Positions 46,044 to 54,602 of a DNA stretch of 64,000 nt are shown here, in pieces. The stretch lies in NCBI RefSeq assembly GCF_900604515.1, contig NZ_UWOS01000002.1, forward strand, positions 124,001-188,000, read 5' to 3'. The notes beneath the pieces were generated by a model. It was not told where the DNA came from, searched no databases, and saw only the letters and a program-made list of their open reading frames with translations. The stretch is from Arcanobacterium ihumii (GTDB taxonomy: Bacteria; Actinomycetota; Actinomycetes; Actinomycetales; Actinomycetaceae). How positions within the stretch are numbered: the stretch's first letter is position 1; every line of letters starts with the position of its first letter. A program made the position numbers and the translations under genes.

Positions 46044-47387
46044 ATGACCGAATCCACGGAAAATGCCCGTCCAAAGATCCCAGTTCCACTTCCACGCCCG
46101 GAAGCTAAAGTTGCCGCGCCGGTGCCGCACGTTGACGACGCAGACGCAGCTGCCGCAGCTAAATGGGGACGAGTCGACGACGAAGGTAACGTCTGGCTAC
46201 GTTCTTCTGGTTCAGAGCCAGAACGCATCGTTGGGCAATATGCTGCCGGTGGTACCGAAGAAGATGCCCTTGGGCTTTACGTACGCAGGTTTCTAGATAT
46301 CAAAGCTCAGGTGACGTTGCTTGAGTCACGAGTAGCGAAGATTTCACCTGAAGAAGCACGAAAGTCATTGAAGTCGCTCAACGATTCGCTTGTAGAGCCC
46401 GCAGTTATTGGTGACGTAGAAGATCTGAAAAAACGAGTGGCTGCACTCGACACCAAGATCGAGGAACGCGCTGCCGAAGTTGCCGTTGAGCGCGAGCAAG
46501 CAAAGGCCGAAGCCCTTGCTAAACGCACCGCGATTGTTGAACAAGTAGAGGCAATTGCAAATCAAGACCCAGAAAAAACTCACTGGCGCAATTCACGCGA
46601 GCAGCTCAATCAGCTCCTTGACCAGTGGAAGCACGCCCAGCGTCACGGCGCACGAATCGATCGACCAACTGAAGACGCCCTTTGGAAGCGTTTCTCTTCA
46701 GCACGTACTCAGTTTGATCGTCACCGTCGCCAACACTTCTCCGATCTTGAGTCCCAGCACAAACAGACCATTCATCGCAAGGAAGTACTAATCGCGGAGG
46801 CAGAAGCCCTTCAGACCTCAACGGACTGGAGCTCAACCGCTGCTCAGTACCGCACACTGATGGATGAGTGGAAGCGTGCTGGTCGTTCGACTCGCAAAGA
46901 CGACGATCGCCTCTGGGAGCGCTTCCGCGCAGCACAACAGGTATTCTTCGATGCCCGTACCTCGCACAACGCAGCTTTGGATGAAGAGTTCACCGCCAAC
47001 CTTGAGCAGAAACTAGTCCTTCTTGAACAAGCTGAGAAACTCCTCCCGATCGAAGACGTAGCAACCGCTAAGGAACAGCTACGCAACATTGGTGAGCGGT
47101 GGGATTCTATCGGTCGTGTACCTCGCGCAGATGTTGCTCGCACCGAAGGCCGGCTTCGTGAGATTGAACGCGTGATTCGTGATGCTGAAAACGAACAGTG
47201 GGCAAAGACGGACCCGGACAAGCAAGAGCGCACCTCTGGTATGGCGCAGCAGCTCGAGCAGCTTATTGCTGAGCTTCAGCTTCAATTAGCTCAGGCTCAA
47301 GCTGAAGGTAACACCAAGAAGGTCAAGGAATACGAAGATGCTCTTAAAGCTCGTCAAGAATGGCTCAAGGCTGTTCTCGAGAACTAA
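46044..47387 (+). CDS. DUF349 coiled-coil protein
   Basis: A 447-residue charged, helical protein with three or more DUF349-type repeats (HWRNSREQLNQLLDQWKHAQ, DWSSTAAQYRTLMDEWKRAG, EQLRNIGERWDSIGRVPRAD; about 185, 260 and 345). Each ends in a W..aG/R pattern followed by DdrLWerFraA. The first 50 residues are Pro/Ala-rich. TAAGGAG is located eight bases before the ATG at 46044. No membrane segment is present. DUF349 proteins are of unknown biochemical role in bacteria; the adjacency to rel is common and suggests a link to ribosome or stress physiology. Confidence 0.88.
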   Translation: MTESTENARPKIPVPLPRPEAKVAAPVPHVDDADAAAAAKWGRVDDEGNVWLRSSGSEPERIVGQYAAGGTEEDALGLYVRRFLDIKAQVTLLESRVAKISPEEARKSLKSLNDSLVEPAVIGDVEDLKKRVAALDTKIEERAAEVAVEREQAKAEALAKRTAIVEQVEAIANQDPEKTHWRNSREQLNQLLDQWKHAQRHGARIDRPTEDALWKRFSSARTQFDRHRRQHFSDLESQHKQTIHRKEVLIAEAEALQTSTDWSSTAAQYRTLMDEWKRAGRSTRKDDDRLWERFRAAQQVFFDARTSHNAALDEEFTANLEQKLVLLEQAEKLLPIEDVATAKEQLRNIGERWDSIGRVPRADVARTEGRLREIERVIRDAENEQWAKTDPDKQERTSGMAQQLEQLIAELQLQLAQAQAEGNTKKVKEYEDALKARQEWLKAVLEN

Positions 47388-47435
47388 ACAGCGACTAGTA
47401 AACCACGAGCGGTTTCTTTAGACCTGTAAATTTTC

Positions 47436-47477
47436 GGGTGGGGTTGGTTTCCACAGTTGTGGAAACCAACCCCACCC
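47436..47477. terminator. Long perfect hairpin after the DUF349 gene
   Basis: Two perfect 20-base arms beginning GGGTGGGGTTGG, with two bases between, lie 48 bases after the DUF349 stop. No U-run follows on the plus strand (ATATTAGTAAC). It probably ends or stabilises the DUF349 transcript. The stem base GGTGGGGT is shared with the hairpin at 40153. Confidence 0.7.
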
Positions 47478-47490
47478 ATATTAGTAACTT

Positions 47491-47499
47491 TGATATAAG
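47491..47499 (+). promoter_or_regulatory. Extended -10, candidate leaderless promoter
   Basis: TGATATAAG combines an extended TGn with TATAAG. The hexamer ends six bases before the ATG at 47506, so transcription would start at the codon. No ribosome site is present. Confidence 0.55.
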
Positions 47500-47505
47500 T
47501 TGGAA

Positions 47506-48063
47506 ATGGCAGAGTTTCCAACTATCGAGGCTAAAAACCTAGCTGACCTCAACGACTTTCGATTCCGCAGTGATCACTTTGTAGAGCTTTCTTCGGGGCG
47601 TTATTTTGCCCTGCTGGAGTACTGTTCCTCAGCCCAGTTCCGTGCTTTCGCATACAGGTCGCTTATACATCCAGGTGATATTCTTACCCAGTATTCAGCA
47701 CTTTGGATTCACACCGGCTTAGTAACTCCTCAATTGGCACAAGGACCTTTCGTAGTACGTCGAGATTCAAAGCATCGAACATCATGCTCAAGGCGCAAAA
47801 TCCCCGGTTGTCACACCCTGACACTAGCGGGAGTTGAACTGATGAGCGCCGATCGAACAGTAGTCGAACTCCTAGTAGCCGATCTAGAATCCGGAATTAG
47901 TTATTTACCGAAGTTAATACGTGCAGGTGCCACCTACGACGGCGTAGAAAATGCAGCAAGCGAAATCCATTCCGTTCCGGGTAAACGGCGCCTACAAGCG
48001 ATATTAAGGCAGCTCCCCCGCGATATTTTTACTTTCAATGCACGTGGAACTATCAAGAAATGA
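47506..48063 (+). CDS. Uncharacterised protein, weakly AbiEi-antitoxin-like
   Basis: A 185-residue soluble protein. The middle and C-terminal parts (SALWIHTGLVTPQL about 65; CHTLTLAGVELMSADRTVVELLVADLESG about 105-133, in two blocks; VPGKRRLQAILRQLP about 160) recall the C-terminal domain of AbiEi-type antitoxin-like proteins of actinobacteria. The N-terminal winged helix and an AbiEii-type toxin gene are absent, so a toxin-antitoxin role is not supported. ATG 47506 is chosen because a -10 is positioned for leaderless initiation; a TTG at 47500 would add two residues. It is convergent with rel. Confidence 0.6.
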   Translation: MAEFPTIEAKNLADLNDFRFRSDHFVELSSGRYFALLEYCSSAQFRAFAYRSLIHPGDILTQYSALWIHTGLVTPQLAQGPFVVRRDSKHRTSCSRRKIPGCHTLTLAGVELMSADRTVVELLVADLESGISYLPKLIRAGATYDGVENAASEIHSVPGKRRLQAILRQLPRDIFTFNARGTIKK

Positions 48064-48088
48064 GGCTACAATATTCAGAAAATACGTG

Positions 48089-48109
48089 GCGTCATTAAGA
48101 CATGACGCG
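48089..48109. terminator. Weak hairpin between convergent genes, at the rel stop
   Basis: GCGTCAT and ATGACGC (7-base arms, 7-base loop) overlap the rel stop codon. On the minus side ACGTATTTTCTG follows. It may terminate rel and the plus-strand gene, but it is short. Confidence 0.4.
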
Positions 48110-50401
48110 ACGGTGAGCGTCTTTCTTTGATGCAGTAATACGATATGCATCGTAGACGCCCTCGATCTTTCGAAGTTCCTTTAATACCCGGTCGAGGTGG
48201 CGTGGATCCGAAATTTCGAAAATGAAATTCGAACGTGCCATCCTCTCACTAGAAGTGTTAATAGACCCAGAGATCATATTAATATCGTGCTCACTAAGCA
48301 CCTTGGTAACATCTGCCAACAGTCCCTTACGATCGAGTGCCTCAATCTGTACCTGAACCAAAAATACTCCCTCAGGAGTACCGTCCCATGCAATATCAAT
48401 GAAACGATCAGGTTCGCGACGCAAGGAATCCACATTCGGGCAGTCTGCACGGTGCACTGAAATTCCTTTACCGCGAGTCACAAATCCAACAATTTTATCC
48501 GGTGGTACCGGAGTACAGCACTTAGCAAGTTTGACTAGAACATCGACGTCGTCCAAATTTGAAACAACAACCGCCGAGGACGCATTTCCCTCACGCCGAT
48601 GCTGGATCCGAGTTGGTGTAACTGCCTCAGACATCGTTTCTTCGACGCCGGCTTGACCACCTTGTGAAGAAATAATTCGGCGAACCACCGTCTCCGCCGA
48701 AATTGACCCTTCGCCGATTGCCGAGTAAAGATCAGAGACATCGGTACGGGTGAAGTCTTGCGCAACAGCTTTCAACGTCTCGTGAGACATTAGCCTTTGA
48801 ACAGGCTCGTTCTTTCGTCGAATCGTCTTTGCTAGCTTTTCTTTGCCAATTTCGATTGCTTCGTCGCGTCGGTTTCGAGTAAACCAAGATTTAATCTTTG
48901 CTCGAGCACGAGGCGTTGCAACAAAGTCCATCCAACCTTGTGAGGGACCCGCGTCATCAGATTTAGCGGTGATGATATCAACCGTATCACCCGATTCTAA
49001 CCGGTGATCAAGCGTAACTAGGCGATCATTAACCTTTGCTCCCACCGTCTTGTGCCCGACTTCGGTGTGGACTGCATAAGCGAAGTCAACTGGCGTCGAA
49101 CCAGCAGCGAGCTCCATGACTTCGCCCTTTGGAGTAAAAACGTAAACTTGGTGTCCAGACATTTCATAGCGCAGAGAATCTAGGAATTCTGCTGGATCTG
49201 CCGTATCACGTTGCCAGTCAACAAGCTGACGTAACCATTCAAGTTGGGTGTCTTCTGCACTGGTTTCAACCGAGCCACTTTTTTTATTCGGGTTTTCCTT
49301 GTATCGCCAGTGGGCAGCAACGCCAAATTCTGCCCGACGATGCATATCGTAGGTGCGAATCTGGATTTCAACCGTCTTACCGTTTGGTCCAATGACCGAG
49401 GTGTGAATCGACTGATAAAAGTTAAATTTAGGGCTCGCAATATAGTCTTTAATTCGCCCTTGAATTGGTGTGAAGATTGAGTTGGCAACACCAAGTGCCG
49501 TGTAGCAATCCTGGATTTCGTTAACGAGAACTCTAACACCGATAAGATCGTAAATATCTTCGAAGTCGCGACCCCGAAGGATCATCTTTTGGTAGATTGA
49601 ATAGTAGTGCTTAGGTCGTCCAGAAATCGTACATTCTACTCGAGCCTTAGTTAGCTCAGTTTCCAGTGACTTCTTAATGTTTTCGATGTAGGCAACCCGC
49701 TCTGGGCTTCGGTCCACAACCATTCTCTCAATTTCGGTGTAAACAGCTGGATAAAGAGTCTTGAACGACAGGTCTTCGAGCTCCCACTTAATTGAGTTCA
49801 TTCCGAGTCTATGTGCAAGCGGTGCATAGATTTCAAGCGTTTCGCGCGCTTTCTTCGCAGCCGACGCCGATTCCACAAACCCCCAGGTCCTCGCATTATG
49901 GAGACGGTCACCTAATTTAATAAGTAGAACGCGGATGTCCTTTGCCATGGCAACAACCATCTTGCGAACGGTTTCTGCCTGAGCAGCTTCGCCATATTCG
50001 ACCTTGTCTAGCTTAGTAACACCGTCTACAAGGAGCGCTACCGTTTCGCCAAACTCCTTAGTAACTTCTTTTAAGGTGTAGCCGGTATCTTCTACTGTAT
50101 CGTGTAACAGGGCCGCGACGAGAGTATCTTCATCCATCCCCAATTCTGAGAGAATTTGACATACAGCAATCGGATGAGTGATGTACGGTTCTCCAGACTT
50201 GCGCTTTTGGCCTTCGTGGCACTTATTTGCAACCTCGTAGGCGTGAATAATGCGTTCGGAATTCAGCGATCTATCGCCAATAGCTTCAAAAATGTCAGAA
50301 AGAGCTTCTGGGATCATTACCGATTCACGCTTGCTCAGCCACGAATACTTAGATCGAAACCGCGACGCCGAGTGATGTTCTGACATATTTCCACCTACCA
50401 T
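48095..50401 (-). CDS. rel: Bifunctional (p)ppGpp synthetase/hydrolase Rel
   Basis: Makes and degrades the alarmone (p)ppGpp. The 768-residue protein has the HD hydrolase domain (about 55-215; ALLHDTVEDTGYT, IKLGDRLHNART), the synthetase domain (about 260-375; PKHYYSIYQKMILRGRDFED, DLIGVRVLV), TGS (about 420-480; VYVFTPKGEVMEL), a helical/zinc-finger region with CCTPVPPDKIVGF and a C-terminal ACT domain. Both active sites appear complete. Two starts are plausible: ATG 50401, leaderless from a TAAAAT at 50408-50413, or ATG 50386 with GGTGGA upstream. It is separated from apt by a strong terminator. Confidence 0.95.
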   Translation of the reverse strand: MVGGNMSEHHSASRFRSKYSWLSKRESVMIPEALSDIFEAIGDRSLNSERIIHAYEVANKCHEGQKRKSGEPYITHPIAVCQILSELGMDEDTLVAALLHDTVEDTGYTLKEVTKEFGETVALLVDGVTKLDKVEYGEAAQAETVRKMVVAMAKDIRVLLIKLGDRLHNARTWGFVESASAAKKARETLEIYAPLAHRLGMNSIKWELEDLSFKTLYPAVYTEIERMVVDRSPERVAYIENIKKSLETELTKARVECTISGRPKHYYSIYQKMILRGRDFEDIYDLIGVRVLVNEIQDCYTALGVANSIFTPIQGRIKDYIASPKFNFYQSIHTSVIGPNGKTVEIQIRTYDMHRRAEFGVAAHWRYKENPNKKSGSVETSAEDTQLEWLRQLVDWQRDTADPAEFLDSLRYEMSGHQVYVFTPKGEVMELAAGSTPVDFAYAVHTEVGHKTVGAKVNDRLVTLDHRLESGDTVDIITAKSDDAGPSQGWMDFVATPRARAKIKSWFTRNRRDEAIEIGKEKLAKTIRRKNEPVQRLMSHETLKAVAQDFTRTDVSDLYSAIGEGSISAETVVRRIISSQGGQAGVEETMSEAVTPTRIQHRREGNASSAVVVSNLDDVDVLVKLAKCCTPVPPDKIVGFVTRGKGISVHRADCPNVDSLRREPDRFIDIAWDGTPEGVFLVQVQIEALDRKGLLADVTKVLSEHDINMISGSINTSSERMARSNFIFEISDPRHLDRVLKELRKIEGVYDAYRITASKKDAHRRVMS

Positions 50402-50404
50402 GCT

Positions 50405-50425
50405 GTGATTTTACGGCAAAATCAC
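50405..50425 (-). promoter_or_regulatory. Candidate rel promoter with overlapping palindrome
   Basis: GTGATTTT-5-AAAATCAC is a perfect 8-base inverted repeat. The minus-strand hexamer TAAAAT (50413 to 50408) inside it ends six bases before the ATG at 50401. Position suggests an operator overlapping the -10 of a leaderless rel promoter. No clear -35 is seen. Confidence 0.5.
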
Positions 50426-50447
50426 TGGGAATAAAATTTCGATATCA

Positions 50448-50481
50448 AAAAACACGGGCAACCAACGTTGCCCGTGTTTTT
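50448..50481 (-). terminator. Intrinsic terminator of the yajC-secD-secF-apt operon
   Basis: A perfect 14-base stem (AAAAACACGGGCAA and complement) and a 6-base loop are followed on the minus strand by a T-run. It lies seven bases after the apt stop and separates apt from rel. Confidence 0.92.
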
Positions 50482-50488
50482 GAAATGA

Positions 50489-51037
50489 TTAGTAGCTAAG
50501 AACCGATTCGATCGGAATTGCATCGCCGAGTCGCTCACGACCGCCTAAGTCTTTCAACTCGAGGAGGACGCAAAGCGCGGTTGGGATTCCGCCTGCCTGC
50601 TCAATCAGGTTGAACGCGGCGCTTGCCGTGCCACCTGTTGCGAGAACGTCGTCGATAACCAGAACGCGCATGCCGTCTTCTACCGTGAACGGTTGAAGTT
50701 CCATACGGGCCGAACCGTATTCAAGGTCATAATCAATGCCAACTACTGGACCAGGAAGTCGTCCCGCCTTGCGGATGGTTAGCATACCTACACCCATTGC
50801 GATCGCAAGAGGCGCTCCAAGAATGAATCCACGCGATTCCAACCCTGCAACCGCATCAACTTTACCGCGGTAGCGGTCTGCAAGGATCTCAATGAGTTTC
50901 CCAAAAGCATGCGCGTCTGCAATCAGAGGCGTAATATCTCGGAAAAGCACACCAGGGGCAGGGAAATCGTTGACCTCGCGTACGTGCGACTCAACAAGTT
51001 CTACTGTATCTTTCGGAAAAATCGGGGTCTCACCCAT
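50489..51037 (-). CDS. apt: Adenine phosphoribosyltransferase
   Basis: Salvages adenine to AMP using PRPP. The 182 residues contain the start region VREVNDFPAPGVLFRDITPLI (two blocks about 18-38), GLESRGFILGAPLA (about 65) and the PRPP motif VLVIDDVLATGGTASAA (about 124-140). Its ATG shares one base with the secF stop. The arrangement secD-secF-apt-rel is common in actinobacteria and links purine salvage to (p)ppGpp synthesis by location. Confidence 0.95.
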   Translation of the reverse strand: MGETPIFPKDTVELVESHVREVNDFPAPGVLFRDITPLIADAHAFGKLIEILADRYRGKVDAVAGLESRGFILGAPLAIAMGVGMLTIRKAGRLPGPVVGIDYDLEYGSARMELQPFTVEDGMRVLVIDDVLATGGTASAAFNLIEQAGGIPTALCVLLELKDLGGRERLGDAIPIESVLSY

Positions 51038-52158
51038 TATTTATTCCTCTTCTTTCGCTTCTTTGGCTGCGCTGCATTGCCTTGGTGCCTTCCGGCGATC
51101 CGGTCGTCGAAATGCGCACCAGTAATCATATCCGATTCGCCCAATTCAGCGGGTTTCGATCCCATATCTTTAGACGATTCATGTCCAAGCTCACCTCGTG
51201 TAGCCAAAACACTGCGGGTATGGCTGGAAATATCATCGTTGCGAAGTGCAAGTGCCACTGCCAAGGGTGCAGCGATAAAGATAGACGAAAGAGTCGAAAG
51301 CAACATACCAATGAACATCACGAGGGCAAGATCGCGAAGTGTTTCTGCACCTAGGAGTCCTACACCAATGAAGAGTACGGACACAACGGGAAGTAAACCA
51401 GTGATCGACGTATTGAGCGAACGAATCAAGGTTTGGTTAATTGCTAAGTTAGCTGACTCTTCGTAGGTAACCTTCGATTGACGCCTTAGCTCGGTAGTAT
51501 TTTCACGAACCTTATCGAAAACAACAACCGTGTCATAGAGCGAGTAGCCCATAATGGTGAGGATTCCGATGATCGTTGCCGGGGTAATTTCAAGTCCAAG
51601 AATCCAATAGATTCCCAAGGTAACGATGAAGTCATGGAGTAGAGCGCCAATTGCGCCAACCGCAATAGTCCAAGAACGGAAGTATGCGATAAGAACGATT
51701 GAGACGGCAACCATGAAGACGATCATCGCCCGGATTGCCTTAGCCATAATGTCTTTGCCCCAAGAAGGACCAACGAACGTCGAAGTTACGTCCTTTTCAG
51801 GAACTTCATATGCTTGTGCTAAGGATTCCTTGACTTTTTGGGTTGATTGGTTATCGAGAGAAACCGTCTGGACGCGGATGCCGCTTGAGCCGACTGAAGA
51901 GACACGCGGAGCGTCGTCTTTTCCAATGTCGGCGATAACCTTGTAGGCACCCTCGTGTGAATGAATCTTGGTATTTGAAATTGTGAACTGCGATCCACCA
52001 CGGAATTCAATTCCTAGATTCGGTTCCTTAACGAATACCGAAAGCACCGAGGCAAGAATCGCAAAGAGCGCAATTCCAAACCAGATTTTGCGTAATCCAA
52101 TAACCTTGAAGGATTTACGACCCGAATAGAGGTCGTTACCGATGGAGTAAACAGACAT
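51037..52158 (-). CDS. secF: Protein translocase subunit SecF
   Basis: Inner-membrane subunit that, with SecD and YajC, assists proton-driven late steps of Sec export. The 373-residue protein has helix 1 near 25-43, NLGIEFRGGSQFTIS (about 49-63, the FxGG region), a periplasmic loop with PEKDVTSTFVGPSWGKD, and five more helices (about 135-305) including GYSLYDTVVVFDKVREN (about 207-223). A basic C-terminal tail ends KPRR/KKRKKRNK-like. Stop and start codons overlap those of apt and secD by one base each. Confidence 0.95.
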   Translation of the reverse strand: MSVYSIGNDLYSGRKSFKVIGLRKIWFGIALFAILASVLSVFVKEPNLGIEFRGGSQFTISNTKIHSHEGAYKVIADIGKDDAPRVSSVGSSGIRVQTVSLDNQSTQKVKESLAQAYEVPEKDVTSTFVGPSWGKDIMAKAIRAMIVFMVAVSIVLIAYFRSWTIAVGAIGALLHDFIVTLGIYWILGLEITPATIIGILTIMGYSLYDTVVVFDKVRENTTELRRQSKVTYEESANLAINQTLIRSLNTSITGLLPVVSVLFIGVGLLGAETLRDLALVMFIGMLLSTLSSIFIAAPLAVALALRNDDISSHTRSVLATRGELGHESSKDMGSKPAELGESDMITGAHFDDRIAGRHQGNAAQPKKRKKRNK

Positions 52159-54101
52159 CAGTTCTCCTCCTTAGTATCGTTAGCATTGTTTTGTGCCTGA
52201 GCTTTCTTTTCACGACGCTCACGGGCTCGTCGAGCTGCAAGCGATTCGTTGGTCGGGGCATCCACAGCAGCGGTGACCACAGCCGGTGTTTCTTCCACTT
52301 CCACCTCAGTTTCTGGAGCTTCTTCCTGCTTGACGATGCTCGCATCGTCAGCCTTTACCTCTTTATTCTTGCGGCGAGATGAAACCAAGGAGGAACTTCC
52401 GCGACCACGGTACAGCGGGGTGTGGCGTAGACGCTCGATATCGAGACCCGAGAAACGCTTACCCTTACCGAAGAACGCGGTACGGATAATCACAAGCATG
52501 AGCGGATAGGTGAACATCATGACGACGATCAAGTCTAGAAGCGTTGTGATTCCGAGGGTGAAAGCGAAGCCACGCACAGAACCAACAGTCAAGATGTAGA
52601 GTACAAGCGAAGCTAGAAGATTCACGCAGTCGGAGATAATGATGGTGCGTTTAGCACGATCCCAGCCGTATTCGATTGCCGAGTGAATATTGCGACCATC
52701 GCGGATCTCATCTCGAATTCGTTCAAAGTAGACGATGAAGGAGTCCGCGGTAACGCCAATGGAAATGATCATTCCCAAAACGCCAGCCATTGAGAGCCGA
52801 TAACCCATAACCCACGAGAGCAAACAAATGACGAGGTAAGACAGCCCGGTGGAAAGAACGATTGACGCAATCGCAATCACTCCAAGACCGTGGTACTGCC
52901 AAATCATATAGAGCACGATCAGCACAAGACCGATAAAACCAGCGATAAGACCAGCTTGGAGTTGCTCCGCTCCAAGAGTTGCAGAGATCTGTTCTTCGGA
53001 CTGTACTTCGAAGTTCAATGGAAGTGAACCGAAATTGAGCTGATTAGCCAAGGCAGCTGCTTCTTCAGCTTTGAAGTGACCGGTAATCTGAGCTTGACCA
53101 CCAGCAATCGGTCCATTTGGAACCGGAGCGGAAAGGACTTGACCGTCAAGCACGATGGCAAACTGATTCTTTGGAGACTTCATCTTGTAGATACGTCCAG
53201 TTACGTCGGCAAATGCCTTCGCACCCTTGGAATCGAACTGCATATTTACAGCCCAACCACCGGTTGGTGTTCCCTTTTGATCAGTTGCCAGCGACGACGA
53301 AGCCTTGGTTAGATCTGTACCTTCGATCTCCGCTGGACCGAGGATGTATTTTTGTTCACCGGTCGAAGAACAAGCTACGGAAGCTTTCTTCGCATTATCC
53401 GAAGTTGCTTGTAAACGTGCGTTTTCAGATCCACATTCGAGCTTAAATGCGTCGTAGAGAGTCTTTTCAGTGATCCATAGGTCGTCGGAGAAGTCTTTCG
53501 GCGTACCTTGAGGCTCATCTGCAATCTTGCCGTCCTTATTCGAATCAGCAAGAGCGACAATCTCCTTCTCCAGCTCTTCTGGGCTTAACTTTGGAGCCTG
53601 AGATTCTTTAGCGGGAGCTTGTTGTTGTCCGGCTTGCCCTGGATTAGCCTTTGCTTCCTTCATCTTTGCGATGTCAGCAGAGGTGATCGCCTTAGGCGCC
53701 ATTACAGACAGCACCGGACGCAAACGCAATACAGCTGAGGTGCGAACCAGATCTAGCGTTTCCTTACTCGGATGCCCTGGCAATGCAACAACGATATTTT
53801 TTCCACCCTGTGCTGTGATCTCCGCTTCAGCAACACCAGAAGCATCAACGCGCTGACGGATGATTTCAATAGCTTGAGATACATCTGATTCGGTTACTTC
53901 TGAACCATCAGTAGTAACCGGAGTCAGGATAACTTGGGTTCCTCCTTCAAGATCCAGAGCGAGCGACGGGGTGAACCTTGACTGTGGCCCTTTTAGGGTG
54001 CCCGCAAAAAGTGATCCAACGAGGGCAATCATCAATATGAAAAGGATGACCAAGCGCTTATTACGCGAAGACTGCCTTTCCATTACTCTTTTCTTCGACA
54101 C
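52158..54101 (-). CDS. secD: Protein translocase subunit SecD
   Basis: A 647-residue partner of SecF. Helix 1 lies at about 14-33. LALDLEGGTQVILTPV (about 47-62) is the SecD signature. A periplasmic domain follows, with a low-complexity Gln/Pro/Ala insert (about 150-170), then SAPVPNGPIAGGQAQITG (about 322) and helices 2-6 (about 380-555), including GYRLSMAGVLGMIISIGVTADSFIV (split). A charged tail of about 75 residues (VEVEETPAVV.., RRARERREKK) extends into the cytoplasm. GTG 54101 and ATG 54083 are both possible starts. It is followed by secF with a one-base overlap. Confidence 0.95.
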   Translation of the reverse strand: MSKKRVMERQSSRNKRLVILFILMIALVGSLFAGTLKGPQSRFTPSLALDLEGGTQVILTPVTTDGSEVTESDVSQAIEIIRQRVDASGVAEAEITAQGGKNIVVALPGHPSKETLDLVRTSAVLRLRPVLSVMAPKAITSADIAKMKEAKANPGQAGQQQAPAKESQAPKLSPEELEKEIVALADSNKDGKIADEPQGTPKDFSDDLWITEKTLYDAFKLECGSENARLQATSDNAKKASVACSSTGEQKYILGPAEIEGTDLTKASSSLATDQKGTPTGGWAVNMQFDSKGAKAFADVTGRIYKMKSPKNQFAIVLDGQVLSAPVPNGPIAGGQAQITGHFKAEEAAALANQLNFGSLPLNFEVQSEEQISATLGAEQLQAGLIAGFIGLVLIVLYMIWQYHGLGVIAIASIVLSTGLSYLVICLLSWVMGYRLSMAGVLGMIISIGVTADSFIVYFERIRDEIRDGRNIHSAIEYGWDRAKRTIIISDCVNLLASLVLYILTVGSVRGFAFTLGITTLLDLIVVMMFTYPLMLVIIRTAFFGKGKRFSGLDIERLRHTPLYRGRGSSSLVSSRRKNKEVKADDASIVKQEEAPETEVEVEETPAVVTAAVDAPTNESLAARRARERREKKAQAQNNANDTKEEN

Positions 54102-54146
54102 TAAATTGTCTTTTCTCTCTTGTACACGACCGTGTGTTTGGATTAA

Positions 54147-54545
54147 TTACTCGCGGTTTTCAGGCGTCTGACTTGTTTCAGCTCCCAAATCCTTGTTGCC
54201 TGAAAGTTCGACATCATCAGCAACAGTCAACGGGTTAACTTCCTCATCAAGACGAGCCGCTTCTTCTTCACTAATTTCGGCTACAGGGATATTCATTTCG
54301 GCCATGATCGAAGTCTTCAGCCATACTGTTTCGTCACCGCTCGGAGATTCGAGCGTAACGGCGTCACCATCGATATCCACGATACGTCCAAAGAAACCCG
54401 ACGTCGTCACCACGTTGTTGCCGACCTTGACGGCCTGCTCGCGCTGTTCCAACTGAGCCTTCTGTGCCTTTTTTGCACCTGCATTCATGAACCAGATAAA
54501 GCCGACCATAAGGACGACAAGCACCAAAATTTCAATTCCTGGCAT
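54147..54545 (-). CDS. yajC: Preprotein translocase subunit YajC
   Basis: A small SecDF-associated membrane protein of 132 residues. One N-terminal helix (IEILVLVVLMVGFIWFMNAG, about 4-23) is followed by KKAQKAQLEQREQAVKVGNNVVTTSGFFGRIVDID (family YajC core, in blocks) and an acidic C-terminal tail. It is 45 bases upstream of secD and 57 bases downstream of ruvB, in the usual ruvC-ruvA-ruvB-yajC-secD-secF order. Confidence 0.93.
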   Translation of the reverse strand: MPGIEILVLVVLMVGFIWFMNAGAKKAQKAQLEQREQAVKVGNNVVTTSGFFGRIVDIDGDAVTLESPSGDETVWLKTSIMAEMNIPVAEISEEEAARLDEEVNPLTVADDVELSGNKDLGAETSQTPENRE

Positions 54546-54602
54546 AAAAATTCTCCGTAGAATGATAGAAATTACCAGAGTTCACTCTACTAGTTTTTAC
54601 CA

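Larger units (their letters stand above)
2854..47944. repeat. Dispersed over-represented 9-mer ACGACGGCG
   Basis: Plus-strand copies start at 2854, 6965, 7101, 17442, 20339, 22828, 36720, 39508, 41774 and 47936. Reverse-strand copies lie at 31642-31650 and 40881-40889. Copies occur in genes on both strands and encode different peptides (AVV, PSS, RRT, TTA, DDG, YDG, NDG). About 0.5 copies on both strands together would be expected by chance at equal base use. Confidence 0.7.

Noticed and set aside
47500-48063. Complete type IV (AbiE) toxin-antitoxin system
   Set aside because: Only a weak AbiEi-like C-terminal resemblance is seen, and no AbiEii-like nucleotidyltransferase gene is adjacent.
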